Part shown: one piece after another, positions 1 to 13,790 of the stretch
How positions within the stretch are numbered: position 1 is the stretch's first letter
Layout: each line of letters opens with the position of its first letter
Notes under the pieces: generated by a model
Told to the model about the DNA's origin: nothing
The model's database searches: none
The model's input: only the letters and a program-made list of their open reading frames with translations
Position numbers and translations under genes: made by a program
DNA from: Acanthochlamys bracteata
Taxonomy: Eukaryota; Streptophyta; Magnoliopsida; Pandanales; Velloziaceae
Assembly (NCBI GenBank): GCA_019914995.1
Contig: CM034135.1
Coordinates: 6,016,501-6,080,500 of the forward strand
Reading direction: 5' to 3'
DNA length: 64,000 nucleotides

Positions 1-3000
1 CCTTTACAACTTCAGAAGGTAAAAACCAGTCAGCCACACACAAAACACTGCTTTCATCGATGACATGAAGCTAAATCATAGAGCTAGTTTTTTAAAATTT
101 TAATATAGGACATGCTTAAATATTAAGGGTAACAATGACAATTTCAAATAGCCAGATTAAGATCATATACAAGTGAAATAAAGTGATGATTGTTTAAGAC
201 TACACGGAAGCATATATTTAACATAAGCATAATCCATACATAGTCAAGTATACAATGGTCCTTGTTTCCTATTTTAACCGATGATATTTAACAAGTTGCT
301 GCCATCTTACAAATCATCTTTGTCATCTTTATTGTTGGCACTTTGTCATCTTTATTGCTACAATTTGGACCATCTTCTTCTACCTGTATCCAAAGTTGCT
401 TGCAAAGAAAAATGGGTAAGCAGAAGTACATGTTATTTGAGAACTACGTATACATCACCACCAATACTATATCAAGGGAAGCCTCTATTAGTAATTATAT
501 GCATAGCAATAGTAGAAAAACGTGTCAATGAAGTGATTCTTTGTAGTTCCCACTTTGAAAGTGGAGCCATACTAATCTTTTGACTGCTTACTCAATTTTT
601 GGTCGAATGACTGCTTACACGTACTTAAGTGTTATATTTGTAATCTTCCATCATTTGCAGCAAAAGTATATCATTGTACGTTTGTGATTTTTTTTCAAAT
701 TCTCCAGTTTCAAAGTAAGACATCCAAAAAGTAGAGTACCAACAGAACAGAATTCAAAAAGATCCTCTTTTGAATGGCAAAATATTTACTACTTTTTTCC
801 AAAAATAACCAAAAACTATAAAACAACAAATAAAGGTAAAATGTAAATATTCTTTTTCTGAACAACAAAAAAGCATCATATAAAAGATAAACATAGAAAT
901 CAATATAATAGGCGCAAGACTTCTATTTATTTAAGAAAAAATTTAGTGCCAAATTTGATAATTTTTGTTTTATTACTTTAAATCAACAGTTTAACTATGT
1001 CAACCAACAGAAACAGTATTAAAGCAGTAATTCTGCAATTCTTGAAAACAAAATTCTTAAAATTCGGTAAACTAATTTAGACATGAGCTACCAACTTTTG
1101 TGCTAAAAGACTGAAATTGCGTAGCACTCTAAAACCTTATAGACAACGAATACTCACTAATAATAAACAAAGAAACGTATCAACTGCAGAGGCTTCCACG
1201 CGATAACTATCTTTGACAATGATGGATTTTCTACATTTAAGACACGAAAATTAGTTCAAAATGGATGCTACAAATTCAGAAAGCAAAAAGCTTTCAGCCG
1301 TTACACCAAAACTGCTTCATTGATCCCTTGAAGCTAAAGAACATCACTAGCTTTATAGTTTCTAAGATCTAACATAGCTTAAAATATAAGAGAAATAATG
1401 ACAACTTCAAGATTCACATGATATACTCATAGAAGAAAGTAATGAACATAGAACCCAATATTACACTAAATCATAGCATACATCATTACTCTAGGACAAT
1501 CAATACATACTCAAGTATATGATGGGCCCTTGTCTCCTCATTTAACCAATAGTAACTAACTAAAATAAAGTTGTTGCCATCCTACAAATTATTAGATAGT
1601 ATGACGAAGTTGTAAACAATTAGGAAATGTATTTTGACCAAGGTTCTGAAATCAGAATCTACATTACACTATGTAAGAAAAACGAGAGTGGAATGAATAT
1701 GGTGTGTGCTTCAAACTTCCAATTTCAATCGCCAGAATCAATTAAATTATGTTACAAATCTTACTAAACCTCCACAAAATGCAATTTTCAAAGTTCTCTA
1801 TCTAAATTCATAAACGGGAATATATTTGTTTGTTAGTTAATATGAAGACAAAGAGATTACTAGCTCAAAAAGCTGAAAACAATTGTAGGGACTAGAAGGC
1901 TTAGATGGACACAAATACATCAGGATAACAAATGTGTTTCCTGAAGAATGGCAAAAGAGATTAACAAATAAGACCATTCTTTGCGTATTCAAGTAAATCC
2001 ATTACTAATCGATGACTCAGAAATCTAACAAAAAACAAAATAAACACAATTACGGTAGTGGCTTGGCTAAGGGTTGACTGTTGATCTACCTTTTCTGTGG
2101 TCATTCTTGTTAGCTTCTTTCCTGAAACAAGCTCTTGGCTACTAGCTCACTCTCTATTCAAAAAGAAAAAGAGGCTTTTCAATATAATTTCACTTAGAAA
2201 GAATCCAATAGCTTAGTAAACTAGATAGATTCGTTCCTTAAAAAAGACATATAAGCAAACATCTTATAAGACCATATCAAGGTAAGTTGCAGCCAACGAA
2301 AAAAGTATAAAGCAAACAAAATTACATTGAGGTCTCTAAGAATGTATATCCATTATAAGATGCAAATTTACCAAACAACTGAAAGATCACAAAAAAATGG
2401 TATTGACCTATTTAAGAAGTCTCTCCTGTAGGAAAAGTCCGAAAACTTGAAACTATGGCCTAAGATACAAGGCTTTTTCTCAATATAATTGCAAAATGAA
2501 CCAAACACAATACTTAATAATAAATAAAAAACCAACTTCAGCACATTGTAAAAGTTGAAGAAGTACATTAGCCACTAAAGAAATGTTAAAAACAAATCGT
2601 AGAAAGGAAGCAAGCGAACCAGGCTTCACCTTCTTAAGACTTGCACCAAATTATATCCGCATAGAAGCTTCTTAATTGATAGCTAGAACCTACATCATGA
2701 CCTTCTATATTGCTTTTATATCTTAAATGCTATAAAATATTAACGAAAACAGTGAGAGCCACCATTTGGAAAGGTAGACGATATGCGGTACAATTAACAT
2801 CAAAATATAGAAAAAGAAGTAAGACAAAATTTGATGGTTTCTATAATCGTATATCATAATCAAACATACTCAATGATAATAATAACATATCAATGCTTAT
2901 ATTGCACTGGCTGATCATATAAGAAGAAGATACTAAACTATAACTGAATTAGTGTGCTCCAAACTTCAGATTTTGATTAGCTGACTTCACAGAACAGCAT

Positions 3001-3330
3001 GTGTTTCAAACTTGCTCTTATTTTTGTTTTTGGTTTATATAATTCAATTGATTCTGAAGTGTACACAACTGGTGGAGTACTCGGTGTTTATATCTCCTTA
3101 AGAACCTCACAACTAGTGAATTGCTTTCAATGGTTATTCACACGAAATTTAGGAGCTCATAACATAGCGTATACTCAAAACACAATTAAAAATAAATATC
3201 ATTTTTTTCCAATCAACAGTTTTGACTATAGTAACTAACAGATCAGTATTAAAGCAGTAAATTTACAACTCTTGAGAAAAGACTTCTAACTATTCCAAAA
3301 ATAAATTCAGCCATAAGCTACCAGCTTTCA

Positions 3331-3565
3331 GGGTCCTTTGGGGTTGCTTAAAATAAGGTGATTAAAGCAGCTTTTGATGGGACTTTTTTGGAAAACGAGC
3401 TTGTTTTTTAAGCTTAAGAAAATAAAAAATTATAAATATGACGTACAATTCACCCATACTTTTCAAACTTGAAAAGCATTGCTAAAGTACTTCATAAGAT
3501 TTCTTGGAAAAAGAAAAACTGAAAAGGAGATGAAAATGGAGTTGAAATGGAGAGCCAAAGGTCCC
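3331..3565. mobile_element. MITE inserted in one array unit (235 bp, TSD TTCA)
   Basis: The ends form inverted repeats: GGGTCCTTTGGGGTTGC on the left and, reverse-complemented, GGGACCTTTGGCTCTCC on the right. Both sides carry TTCA (3327-3330 and 3566-3569). The equivalent places in two other array units (about 1088-1115 and 8797-8825) run through without this segment, giving paralogous empty sites. It has no coding capacity. A PIF/Harbinger or Mutator-like origin is possible; the ends do not settle it. Confidence 0.75.
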
Positions 3566-5475
3566 TTCATGCTAACAAACTGAAATCCAAACAGTATTCT
3601 TAATAAAAAGTTCACTGCTAAACAAGAAACTTACCAAGTGTAGAGTTTCAACATGATTGACAAATAACTTCGATGATGCAGGGTGGGTTTTCTGTTGTAA
3701 GAAGGTATGCAAGGTTAGTTCAAAATGATTCATTACAATTTCAGAAGGCCAAAACCTGTCAGCCATACAACAAAAATTTTCATCTATCACTTGAACTTAA
3801 CCCATAAGAGCTGGTTTTATAGTTTTTAAGATTGGACATGCTTAAATATTAAGGAAAACAATGACAACTTCAAGTAGCCAGATTTAGATCAGATACAATT
3901 AAAACAAAGTGATGAATGTAGAAACTAACATGAGAAATAAATGGAAGCATATATCCAGACACAGGCATACTCCAGTATTATCCATGCATAGTTAAGTATA
4001 AGATGGGTTCCTTTTCCTCTTTTAATGAACAAACTAACTCACGAAGTACCTGACTAGAATACATTCTCATCATGGTTCTGAACCACAATCTAAATTAGAT
4101 GGAATAAGGGAAACAAGTTACATAAATCTGGTACTAAATCAAATTGTGTGCTTCAAGCTGCGAATATCAATCACCAAAATTTAATTAGTTTATGCTATAA
4201 ACCCTAACATACTGCACGACCAAAGAATGCGATTCAAAATGTTTTATATTCAAACTCATAAAAGTGGAACCTATTCTTGATTTTATCATCATAAAGACAT
4301 AGAAATTCTAGCTCTTGGGAACCTGATGTGCTTCCAGACCCATTCCTCACAAGGGCTCGCAGATAGGAACTTCGTGAGCATATTCAACTAAATGCATTCC
4401 TAATCTACACAAATCCAAACGAGAATATCAAAAACAAACTACAGGAAAACAAATCCTACTACTGTACCAAGTTGGTGGAAGCCAGTGCTGATCCTTCACT
4501 TTCCAAAGGCAAGTTCATTAGCTTCGTTACCATGCACTGAATCCAGCTCTTGAGCTTATTGCTGAGTACTGCCTACAACAACATATTTCTATAAGCAATC
4601 ATGACTTCAATAAATTCCAAGTAACTTCTTATGGAACAGAACCATGCATTGAGTTATGGGATTCATAACATAGCTTCCGCAACCCCTCTATTAACAGTAA
4701 TTAGCTACATAAACTGCTATAGAATAATACAGCATTACCGAGTATAACAATGCAATTCTCAGCATGCCATATAATAATTACTCACCAGCTAATATATTTC
4801 AGAATAATATTATTGAGATGCATCTCAAATATAAAAACCTTCCCAAAGAAATCCACTTCAACAAAGAATTACAAAAGCACAGTGCCATTTCAAATAACAG
4901 TATTCACCTATGTAAGAAGCAATTTAATCCTAAAAGGATTCACTAAACTGAAACAATGTCCTAAAATGCAAGAGCTTTCCTCAATATAATAGCAAAACGA
5001 ACTATAATAACCATAAATAGTATATGAAAAACCAGCTGCTGCACATCTAAATGTATGAGAACGCACCTTAGCCACAAATAAACACAAGATTACCGTAGAA
5101 AAGAAGCAAGAAGCTAGACTTCTGCCTCTCAAGACTTGCATCAAAATATATCCACTTAAAAGCATCTTCATATATGCTACAACCTGCACCACAGCACGTA
5201 AATTGCTTTAAGATATCATATGCCACAGTGAATGCATTCTGATCATGGTTCTGAATATAATCTATGTTAGATAATATAGGGGATACAACTTACATGAGTC
5301 TGGTTATTAAATGAAAATTGTGCTTCAAGCTTTGAATTTCAATCACCAGAATTTAATTAGTTAAGGTTACAGACTCTGACATACTACACAACCAAAAAAA
5401 TTTCAAAATGTTTTCATTCAAACTCATAAAAGAGGATTCTATTCATGTTTTATCAATATGAAGACAAAGAAACTA

Positions 5476-5555
5476 CTAGCTCCTTGGGAACCTGATGCAC
5501 TTCCCGACCCATTCCTCAAAGGGCTTGCAGATAGGAACATTGCTAGCATATTCAA
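5476..5555 (-). pseudogene. Recurrent exon block 4 (EYAxNVPIC motif)
   Basis: The acceptor ATTTAG is followed on the minus strand by TTGAATATGCT, reading EYASNVPICKPFEEWVG and on to a stop after 25 residues. The copy near 4310-4390 reads EYAHEVPICEP and then shifts frame before EEWVWKHIRFP resumes. The copy near 9850-9990 reads VECINDVFCYLQAL, and a worn copy near 1990 starts EYAKNGLIC. The acceptor context is kept in most copies. The blocks lie about 130-150 bases after block 3 on the minus strand. Family not recognised. Confidence 0.45.
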
Positions 5556-6965
5556 CTAAATCCATTTCCTAATCCACACATAAATTTAACCGAGAATTTA
5601 GAAAACCAACCAACGGAAAATAAATCCAATTACTGTATCAGATTGGTGGAAGCTTGGAAGTTTATCTTTTTCTTGCCCACTTGTTACTGAGTAATTCCGC
5701 CTATAAGGACATATTTATGAACAACCACGAATTCAATAAATTCCAACTAATTTCTTTTGGAACAGAACCAAGCGTTCTACATTTCGAGTAATTGGGGTTC
5801 ATATAGAGCTTAGGCAACTAAACTGTCAACAGATATCAATTACTTGTTCTTATTTTTTTAATTACTTATTTAGCCATGTAAACTACTAGACAATAATACA
5901 GTGGTACCAAGTATAACATTGCAATTCTCAGTATCCATATAATAATTACTCAACCAGCCAATAGATTTCAGAACAATAGTATTGAAATGCACTTCAAATG
6001 CAAAAACCTTTTCAAAGAAGTCTACTCCAACAAAGAATTACAGAAGCTTAGTAAGCTAGATAACAGAGGGCATTTTAAATAAACAGTATTATATAAGCAA
6101 GTTAATCTAGGAAGAATTCCCTAAACTGAAACAATGGCCCAAGAAGCAAGGGGTTTCTTCAATATACTAGCAAAATGAATTAAAATAACCGTAAATAGTT
6201 TATCAAAACCAGCTACAGCACATTTAAAAGTATGAGAACATACCTTAGCCACAAAATAATGCAAAATAAACTGTAGAAACGAAGAAAGAGAAACAGACTT
6301 CTGCCTATATCTGCTTAAACGCTCATGATATATGCTACAACCTGCAGCTCAGCTTGCAAATTGCTTTAAAAGCTCATATGCTATAAATACTACAAAGAAA
6401 AGAACGAACCACAAGTTGCAAGAGTCAAATGATATGCTAGTAGAATGAACTACAAAATGTAGAAACCAATATGACAAAATTTAGATGCTTCTTCTGATCA
6501 TATTTTACAATCCAGATATACACAATGACAATAAGAACTTAGTCAAGCAATGGGGCTCTTCTTTCCTCATTGAACCAATAGTGTCAACCTCAAATAAAGT
6601 TTCGTTCTATCATAACCATCATCAAATAGCAAAACTATTTTGCAACTACGTATAATATGTATTCAGATTGCCTGAATATGAAATCAAAATCTGCATTACA
6701 TTACAAGCAAAAGAAACTGGTTTGTTAGGGAAATGCTATGCTTCGAGCTCCAATTTTTAATTATAGGTTAAAATACTCATTATGTGCTAATATTCTCTTC
6801 AATTGCAATTTACACTTAAAAGTTAAAAAAGACAAAATTGGATATTTAAATAATACATTCCTAATTTATGTAAAAATTTAAACTAGTATTTGAAATGCAA
6901 AATAGTAGAAAACAAATCCTTACAGTGCCGCTTTGATCTATGGTTGTTGCTAATCTTCTGTTTAC

Positions 6966-7034
6966 TTAGGCAAGCTCATTAGCTTCTTCGGTATGCAACG
7001 AATCCAACGCATGGCCGCCCGATATGACTTCCAC
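6966..7034 (-). pseudogene. Recurrent exon block 3 (EANELA terminal motif)
   Basis: On the minus strand, TTTGTAG precedes a 69-base block that reads through HALDSLHTEEANELA to a stop. The copy near 4500-4570 reads ELDSVHGNEANELA in the same register, then a few more residues and a stop. More decayed copies sit near 2095-2150, 5655-5705 and 10060-10130. It resembles the last coding exon of a repeated short gene. Not recognised. Confidence 0.45.
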
Positions 7035-7816
7035 CTACAAAGACAAATTCACATAACCAACCAAAAATCAATAAACTATAAATAATTTCGTTTAGAACTA
7101 ACAAATATCCAATAATTCTAAGTTATTGGATTCATAAACTAGCTTAGGATATAAGTCCATCTGCTAACATGTATCAATTTTTTTTCATTTAGAGTAAGCT
7201 TTTTAACTATGCAACCTGCTAATAGAATAAATTAGCAGTACAAAGTACCAGAATATAATTTTCAATATGCCATACAATAATAACCATTCCAGATAATATT
7301 ATGGAGAAAACCAATGAAATGCCCATAACATTCAAAAAACCTTTTTAATATAATTCCACTTCTAACAAAGAATCTCCAAAGCTTAGGAAGCTAGACAGAA
7401 GCTAGATATTTTATTTTGTGAAAGAAGAGATCTAGATAAATATCTACGTGCATATCAAGGACCAGCTACATTCTTAATATACAAATTTACTTAGAGGTCT
7501 CCAGGGATGCATCGATGCAAAGACAGAAGTTCACACGACCAAACAATCACAAGATCAACAAAGGGTCACCTCAAATAGCCAGAATTTACCTATTTAGGAA
7601 GCTTTTAATCCAGGAACAGTTCAAACTATGGCCTATATTGCCTAAGATGCGAGGTCCTCGTCAATATAATTGCAAAATCAGCTAACACAACAATTAGTTA
7701 TAAATAAAATATCAACTCCAGCATACTTAAAGTAGGAGAACTTACCTTAGCAACCAAAAAATAAATAGATAAATAAAACAAACTATCAAAGGGAAGCAAG
7801 AAAACCAAGAATTCAC

Positions 7817-7856
7817 CTGTCAGAACTTGCACCAGATTATACCCGCTTAGAAGCTT
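7817..7856 (-). pseudogene. Recurrent exon block 2 (KLLSGYNLVQVL motif)
   Basis: A 40-base minus-strand block has AG before it and GTGAAT after it and reads KLLSGYNLVQVLT. The copy at 2630-2670 reads KLLCGYNLVQVLR with the same borders. The copy near 5125-5170 reads MLLSGYILMQVLRG but has lost the donor. A fourth, worn copy lies near 6300. Keeping the same frame in three copies argues that this was coding sequence before the array decayed. I do not recognise the family. Confidence 0.5.
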
Positions 7857-8884
7857 CTACATAGATCGTTATAACCTACATCGTAGCTTGCTATATTCTT
7901 TAGTTGCTGAAATGGTATAAATGTTAAGGAAAACACTAAGAACCAGAAGTTGCAAAAGGCACTGGTGTAATTAACTAAAGAATATAGAAAGCAATATGAC
8001 AAAAAATTGATACTTCTTGTAATCATATTCAGAATCCGAACATGCTCAATTATTAAAAACATAGTCATGTGTAGGGGCCCATCCTTTACTTAATGAAACA
8101 AGAGTGTCAAACTCAAATAAATTTTCTGCCATCATAAAAATCATCATATAGCAAAACATCCTTTTGTAATTAAATTTTGGAATGTGTTCAGATTAGGTTC
8201 TGAAATCAGAATCTACATTACATTGCAATGGCTAATCATATACGCAGAAGAGATTAGTTTCTAAATGAATTGGTTTGCTCCAAGCTTCAGATTTTGATCA
8301 ACAGATTTCCAATTCGCTATATTCAACAGATTTCCAATAGTCTCGTTAGCTCAAACTAATACCTTCACAAATACTAGAAAGCAAAAGAAAGCTTTGAACT
8401 AGTTTGGACCATGTTTAATAAATGGCTACAATTTTCATTATCATGGTCAGCTATCTCACCACTCAGGGTTATCCTTGATCTGCATTGACAAAATAGTTTA
8501 CAGAACATCAAGTATCTCAAACTAGTCTATTGTTTCCAGTCTACATAATCCAATTGATTTTTAAGTATACATAGTGAAGTACTAATAGCTTTTCTTTACC
8601 TGCTTAAAAACATTGAAATTACTAGGTTTTTAAGGAACACATAACAAAAGCATTTACTCAAAATCCAATTACTAACACCTACCAGTTTTCTATTAAACCA
8701 ACAGCTTTACTATGTCATCTAAATATAGAGTGTCGAAGTAGTACATTTACAATTCCTTATAACAAAATTCTAAATATTAGACAGAAAATTTCACTATTAG
8801 CTACATGTTTCAAATGCTAAAAGAATGAAATGTGCGTCTATAGACCTTATTGATTCATTGCTAACCAAGAACATTGAAACTTAC

Positions 8885-8938
8885 CAACTATAGAGGCTTC
8901 CATACGCTTGACAAGCAGCCTTGATGATGAAAGGTTTT
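8885..8938 (-). pseudogene. Recurrent exon block 1 (best-bounded copy)
   Basis: A 54-base block on the minus strand is bounded by TATAG upstream and GTAAGT downstream. Related blocks lie near 3640-3700 (also followed by GTAAGT) and 1178-1235 (donor lost). The 1.2 and 8.9 kb copies both begin K-S/P then I-I-x-K in one frame, but that frame is not kept across copies because lengths differ by one to three bases. The conserved splice borders suggest exons of an ancestral gene. The product is not recognised. Confidence 0.4.
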
Positions 8939-9494
8939 CTATATCAAAAAGAAATGCAACGTTAGTTCTAAACAGTTACGCCAAATTGAGAAAGGAAAAA
9001 AATTTTGCCAGCCATAACACAAGAAATTGCTTCATGGTTCACTTAAAGCTTAATCACGAGCTGGCTTAATCATTTTTAAGAGCCAACATATTCAAACATT
9101 AAGGTATATTGAGAACTCCAATTGCAAGAATCAACGATAGACTAAACAACAAAAGGGATGAAAATAGAAACTAATTTGACACTAAACTGAATCATTTCTA
9201 ATCACAGGCCAAAATGTATACATACTCGAGATAATCCGTACATAGTCCAGTAAACAATGGGTTCATGTTTCCTCAGTGACCGCAATGCAACTAACTAAAG
9301 TAAAGGCGGCTGTCATCATACAAATCATTAGCTAGTAAGATAACTTTGAAACCAATTAGGTGATGTATTCTGATCAAGGTTCTAAAATTAGAATCTAATA
9401 TTACACTAGATAAGATTAATCAAACAATATACATGAATCTAGTTGCTAAACTAAATAGTGTTCTTCAAGCTTTGAATTTTAATTGGCAGGACTT

Positions 9495-9712
9495 AGATCA
9501 TGTTTGGGAGTGCTTATTACCTCATTATCTTCTCCTTTTCATTCCAACTTTTCATTTTATGTTTCCCAATTAATCTTCTGAATATTCTATATTTTTTTAA
9601 TTTAGAAAGTGTAGAAATATTATATGTCAAAAAAATAGAGCTCGTTTTTCAAAATTTTCAAGAATACCTTTCGTTCCAGAAAAGCTCATTTTCAATAAGC
9701 ACTCACATAAAT
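9495..9712. mobile_element. Small MITE-like insertion (about 220 bp)
   Basis: The left end contains TTTGGGAGTGCTTATTA, and the right end, reverse-complemented, reads TGTGAGTGCTTATTG, so the ends are inverted. The segment interrupts sequence that aligns with other array units near 1720 and 4160. I could not fix the target-site duplication, so the borders are approximate. Confidence 0.4.
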
Positions 9713-11772
9713 GTAAGTCATGAATTTGACTAAATGAAAAACCAAAATGAAATTTCCAAAAGTTTTCTAGATAAATTCATAACCGTGGATTACTTTTTTA
9801 GTATCAATATCAAGAGAAAGAATTTAATAGTTCAAAACGCCTAATCCATTCCAAGGCCTATGAGGGCTTAGCTGCACATAAGTTCCACGTTTTCCTAACA
9901 TTTTCCAAAATACATGTGCTGAAAGGGCTTGCAAATAGCAAAAAACATCATTTATGCATTCAACTAAATCATGTCCTAATCTACATATAAACTCAAGAGT
10001 ATTTGGAAAACAAAGTTGAAGAGCATAACCCAATTTTTTACTGGGTTAGTAGGAGCTTGATTATCGGTCTTCCTTCTACTTGGGCATGCTCATTACCTTA
10101 TTTAGTATGCTAAAAATATGCTTGTCTGCAGTTTCAGAGTAACATCCACAAAATATTAAATTGCAAAGAATTTCTTTTCAAGCTGGGCCACATTCTCCAT
10201 ATTCAGTCATCCATGCTTGAACTCAGCCATCAGAACTTGGCCTCCCTCCTGTCTTCATCTGTCAGAGCATCTTGTTGGATGGACTGTCACAATAAGTTCA
10301 ATGTCAAAAATAGTTTACTAAGACGAGAAGATATGGAAACCATGCTGATCTACATTCCACTATATCAATCAAGACATTTGTAGTTAAAAAAGGCATCGAT
10401 AATAACAGTACTATGGGAAACTAAAAGCCAAAAATCAAATAGGAAGGACAGGCTTTATCTTGGGTATTTGTATTTGTATTTGCATTTGCTTAAAGATTTC
10501 AAGTATTACACTAAATTATGTAGCAACTAAATTCCCAATTGTGTTCAAGGCAATCACAGTAGTGCTCCTCTGCACATATAAACCTACCATACTTGTTGGC
10601 GGGCTTAGCTACAGGTATTAAACATACCAAATCCATGATGACAATCACAGTAGTCAATTTTGTTGAGTACAACATATTTATAACAGCATTATTCTAATGT
10701 CACTTTAAATGTTTCCAATAGTTGTTTTAACTACAAGGCATGCATCTCAAATATAGCATTTCTTCATGAAATGCTGTGAATTACACTTCAAGATGCAACT
10801 TCCAAGCTGTGTAACAGATGATCGAGTTCCCTTCATTTCATATGATAGATGAAGGTATCCACTTTATTTATTCCCATAGGCCTATCACGCTAGGCATTGT
10901 CCCTAACAATATGGCAAACATACATCTTAATAAACACAGCAGCACTAGTCGCTTCTAATCTGATGTATAAACATGAGTACAAAAACTTAAAGCTTTACAC
11001 GGCACCAATAATTGAAAAATATGTTTCTACAGCTAGTCCTTTTACATTCAGGCTAACAAATTCCAGAGCAATGTGATTAAAAATACAAACTGAAGGAGCA
11101 AAGACTTGAGCTTCTTAAGAAGAGGCTGCAGATGCAATATACAGGAGCACAAGATAAACATGCTTCCTTATTACTTCTAAGGCGGTCCCAAGAAGATTGA
11201 AACCAGCTTCATGTAACTTCAAAGAACGTAAAAGTTTTCCTATTACCTCAGGAGCATTTAGCAATCCTAATGAATAGTGTTATTTACCAATGAATATAAG
11301 CCTGAAATTGGTAGTTTGCACTGTAATCTCTTCTCCAGCAACCACTCAACAAGAAACTCACATGGTAGTTAAATGAAAAGATCTTTAAACCAATGAGATT
11401 CTGAGCATTACTAAAACCAATGAAACCCCAAAAATAAACACAGAAATGAAATCTGAAAAAAGAAATAGTGAGAAACAAAATGCTGTAAAACAAAACTGTG
11501 AACAAAAATGAGAAAACAGCCAAGAAATACTGTAAAACGAATTTTCTGAATGAAACAATAAAATAGCTTTCTGAATTCGAAACGCATGAAGATCAACAAT
11601 TTAATCAAACGAAAAGGCCATCTTTTTGCGCTGAGAAGATTCAATAAACAAACAAAAAAAAAAGCTAAAAGGATCTTTAGAATATAACAAACGCCAAAAA
11701 ATTCCCTTACAAACCAAGCACAAACCCAAAACGTGGATGTTAATCGCCAGAAGATCGGGATTCAACACTTAC

Positions 11773-11950
11773 GGTTCCTCCGAGTATTTCAATCTCGAAC
11801 TTCAATGTCTACTGGTTATCTAATTCTCTATACTATCCAGAAGCAAATCACTATAAAATTTTGAAATTGAAGAGTAGAAGCTATTAGGGTTTGACGAAAG
11901 AACAGAAAAAAGGAATGAATAACGAAAAGGATTGAAATTTTAAATTTCTT
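11773..11950 (-). other. Probable 5' leader exon and start of the minus-strand array transcript
   Basis: Read on the minus strand, a GA/CT-rich leader runs from about 11950 and ends at 11773 in GGAGGAACC followed by the strong donor GTAAGTG. There is no ATG in it, so it would be a 5' UTR exon. It lies directly upstream, on the minus strand, of the tandem array. A single leader feeding a long series of repeated exon blocks is an inference; no transcript evidence is available. Confidence 0.5.
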
Positions 11951-11959
11951 TCTGGAGAG

Positions 11960-13790
11960 AGAGAAAAAGGGGGTTAGCCTTACTGTTTTTAATTAATTAA
12001 TAATTATAATTTCTAAACGTTACAACGGATACTTTGAGTTAACTATAACTTTCCTTCCCAAACAAAAAGATATAATGATTCAAGTGACGGTGTGCTTAAA
12101 AATAAAATTTTTTAAAAATTTATTTTAAAATATTTATAAAAGTTTATTTTATTTTAATAAATATAAAATTTTATATATAAAACTTATATTACATATAATT
12201 TATTAAACTATTTTTATTTTAAAAATATAACATATTTTTTAAATTACTATAGAAGTTGGCGGTGTTTATCAAAGATTATTTCAATTTTTATCCAATAAAT
12301 TTTGTATAGCATTTTAAAATACTTTAAAATTTTTAGAAATAGTATCATAAAATAACACATGACGTGAATTAACACCCATTAAACCCAAACTAGTAATCCA
12401 CATAAAAAATAAAAAACATATAATATTTAAAGTATAGAAAATATAAAACAATTTAATTGGATTCAATGTTTATTGTTACAATTATACGACACTAATGATT
12501 TACTCGAGTTAGAAAAGCAAATAAAAAAAGAATAAATTCATTAGAAATACAATGAATATGTTGCAATACCGATGACCCAAGAATTGAAATTAGCTAATAG
12601 AAAATAACTTAATTATACATCTTGATGATTGGTACATCATACAAAGGACTATTTATAGTTAGCTAGAACATGTTTCAAATACCCAAAAAAAAATTTTTAA
12701 TTAAAGTTTCAAACAATTCACAAATTTTAAATATAAATTGAAATTCAAAATCACACTTTAAAGGTATTATATTTCACTTTTAATCTACTTCAAAATGTAA
12801 AATTAAGTTTCACTTTCGACCTACTTCAATAAATAATTGAAACACAAATTCGAACTCTATTTCTAATTTATTTTTAAAAAAATATCCGTGCAATAAAAAT
12901 AAGTTGTAAGAACAACAATGTAAAAAATTAACACCATAATGCTCACCATGTGATGATGATTAAGTGCAACAATTGATAGCACAAAAATATTTCTCCCATT
13001 AAAAATTATAAATAACCTCTCGACTAATGCGCAGCTGGCATATTCGCAGCACTATATACACAAACCCGAATAACAAAATTGCAACAATTTTCATGGCAAT
13101 AACAAACTGCTGGAGCACATATTGAAGGCTAGAAGCTCTATGACAATGAGAGCTATAGATGAACAAACAATAAAGGAAGATGATTGAAAATGAAGGACCC
13201 GTTTCATGGCTAAATAAGCTTTCAATTAACTAATTCGTATTAAAATAACCCTTACAAAATATATTTATTCAATTTTTATGAATATGTCATTAAATTTTTA
13301 CATTAAAGTAATTAGTTGTAACTTCATTATTAAAGTCGATTAAATGGATTAAAAAAAGTTAAATACATATTTTTTCTCTTTAAGGATAAAAGTAAGCAAA
13401 GTTCACTTGTGTTGAATAAAGCCACTCTGCATACACAACTGGCCTAATCATTTTAGACCAAAGATTATTTCTATTTAAATAAGCTAAGTAAGATTAATTA
13501 AATTTAGGTACTGAAAGGACACAGTAACTACACAGCGACTGTGGCGATGACGTTATAACAGCAGCGTAGTACATCGAGCAAAGACTGATATATATGAGAG
13601 GCAGATAGTAACGCTACAAATATCAACGAGTGTGCGTACGGTAGACATCGTGTGGTATATAAATGTTTGTAAAATTACTTATAGTTGAGTATGTTTCTCT
13701 TCCTATAAGAAAGCATTTTTTATTCTTTCAAGATGAATGAATAGTATAACCAGTTCTAATAGTAGATTTCTTTGTCATACGATATGTAGG
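11960..13790. other. Gene-free AT-rich intergenic region
   Basis: No gene is evident. 12085-12270 is an A/T-run repeat with GGTGTGCTTA-like and GGTGTTTATC-like edges, resembling the dispersed MITE family. 12650-12890 is built of weakly repeated TTTCACTTT / TCAATT words resembling those at 23.1-23.3 kb and 62.7-62.95 kb, probably a decayed MITE. Confidence 0.4.

Larger units (their letters stand above)
1..11770 (-). repeat. Degenerate tandem array of exon-bearing units
   Basis: The stretch is built from repeated, strongly diverged units about 1.2-2.6 kb long. One marker segment (a run ending in 'tctacattacac' or similar) recurs near 1540, 4020, 5225, 6570, 8090 and 9280. Another (a run around 'gaagcaag...acttgca') recurs near 2605, 5100, 6283 and 7795. 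The pair at roughly 4300-5200 and 5460-6400 is the most alike. Four short exon-like blocks repeat within the units on the minus strand, some still bounded by AG and GT (listed separately). Small MITEs have inserted in individual units. No long open frame spans the region. I read it as a tandemly duplicated, mostly decayed multi-exon gene or a non-coding transcript; the product is not recognised. Confidence 0.7.

Noticed and set aside
1210-8950. TGATGA-like words suggesting box C/D snoRNAs in the first array
   Set aside because: The words lie in block 1, but no matching CTGA box or terminal stem was found at the right distance in the copies.
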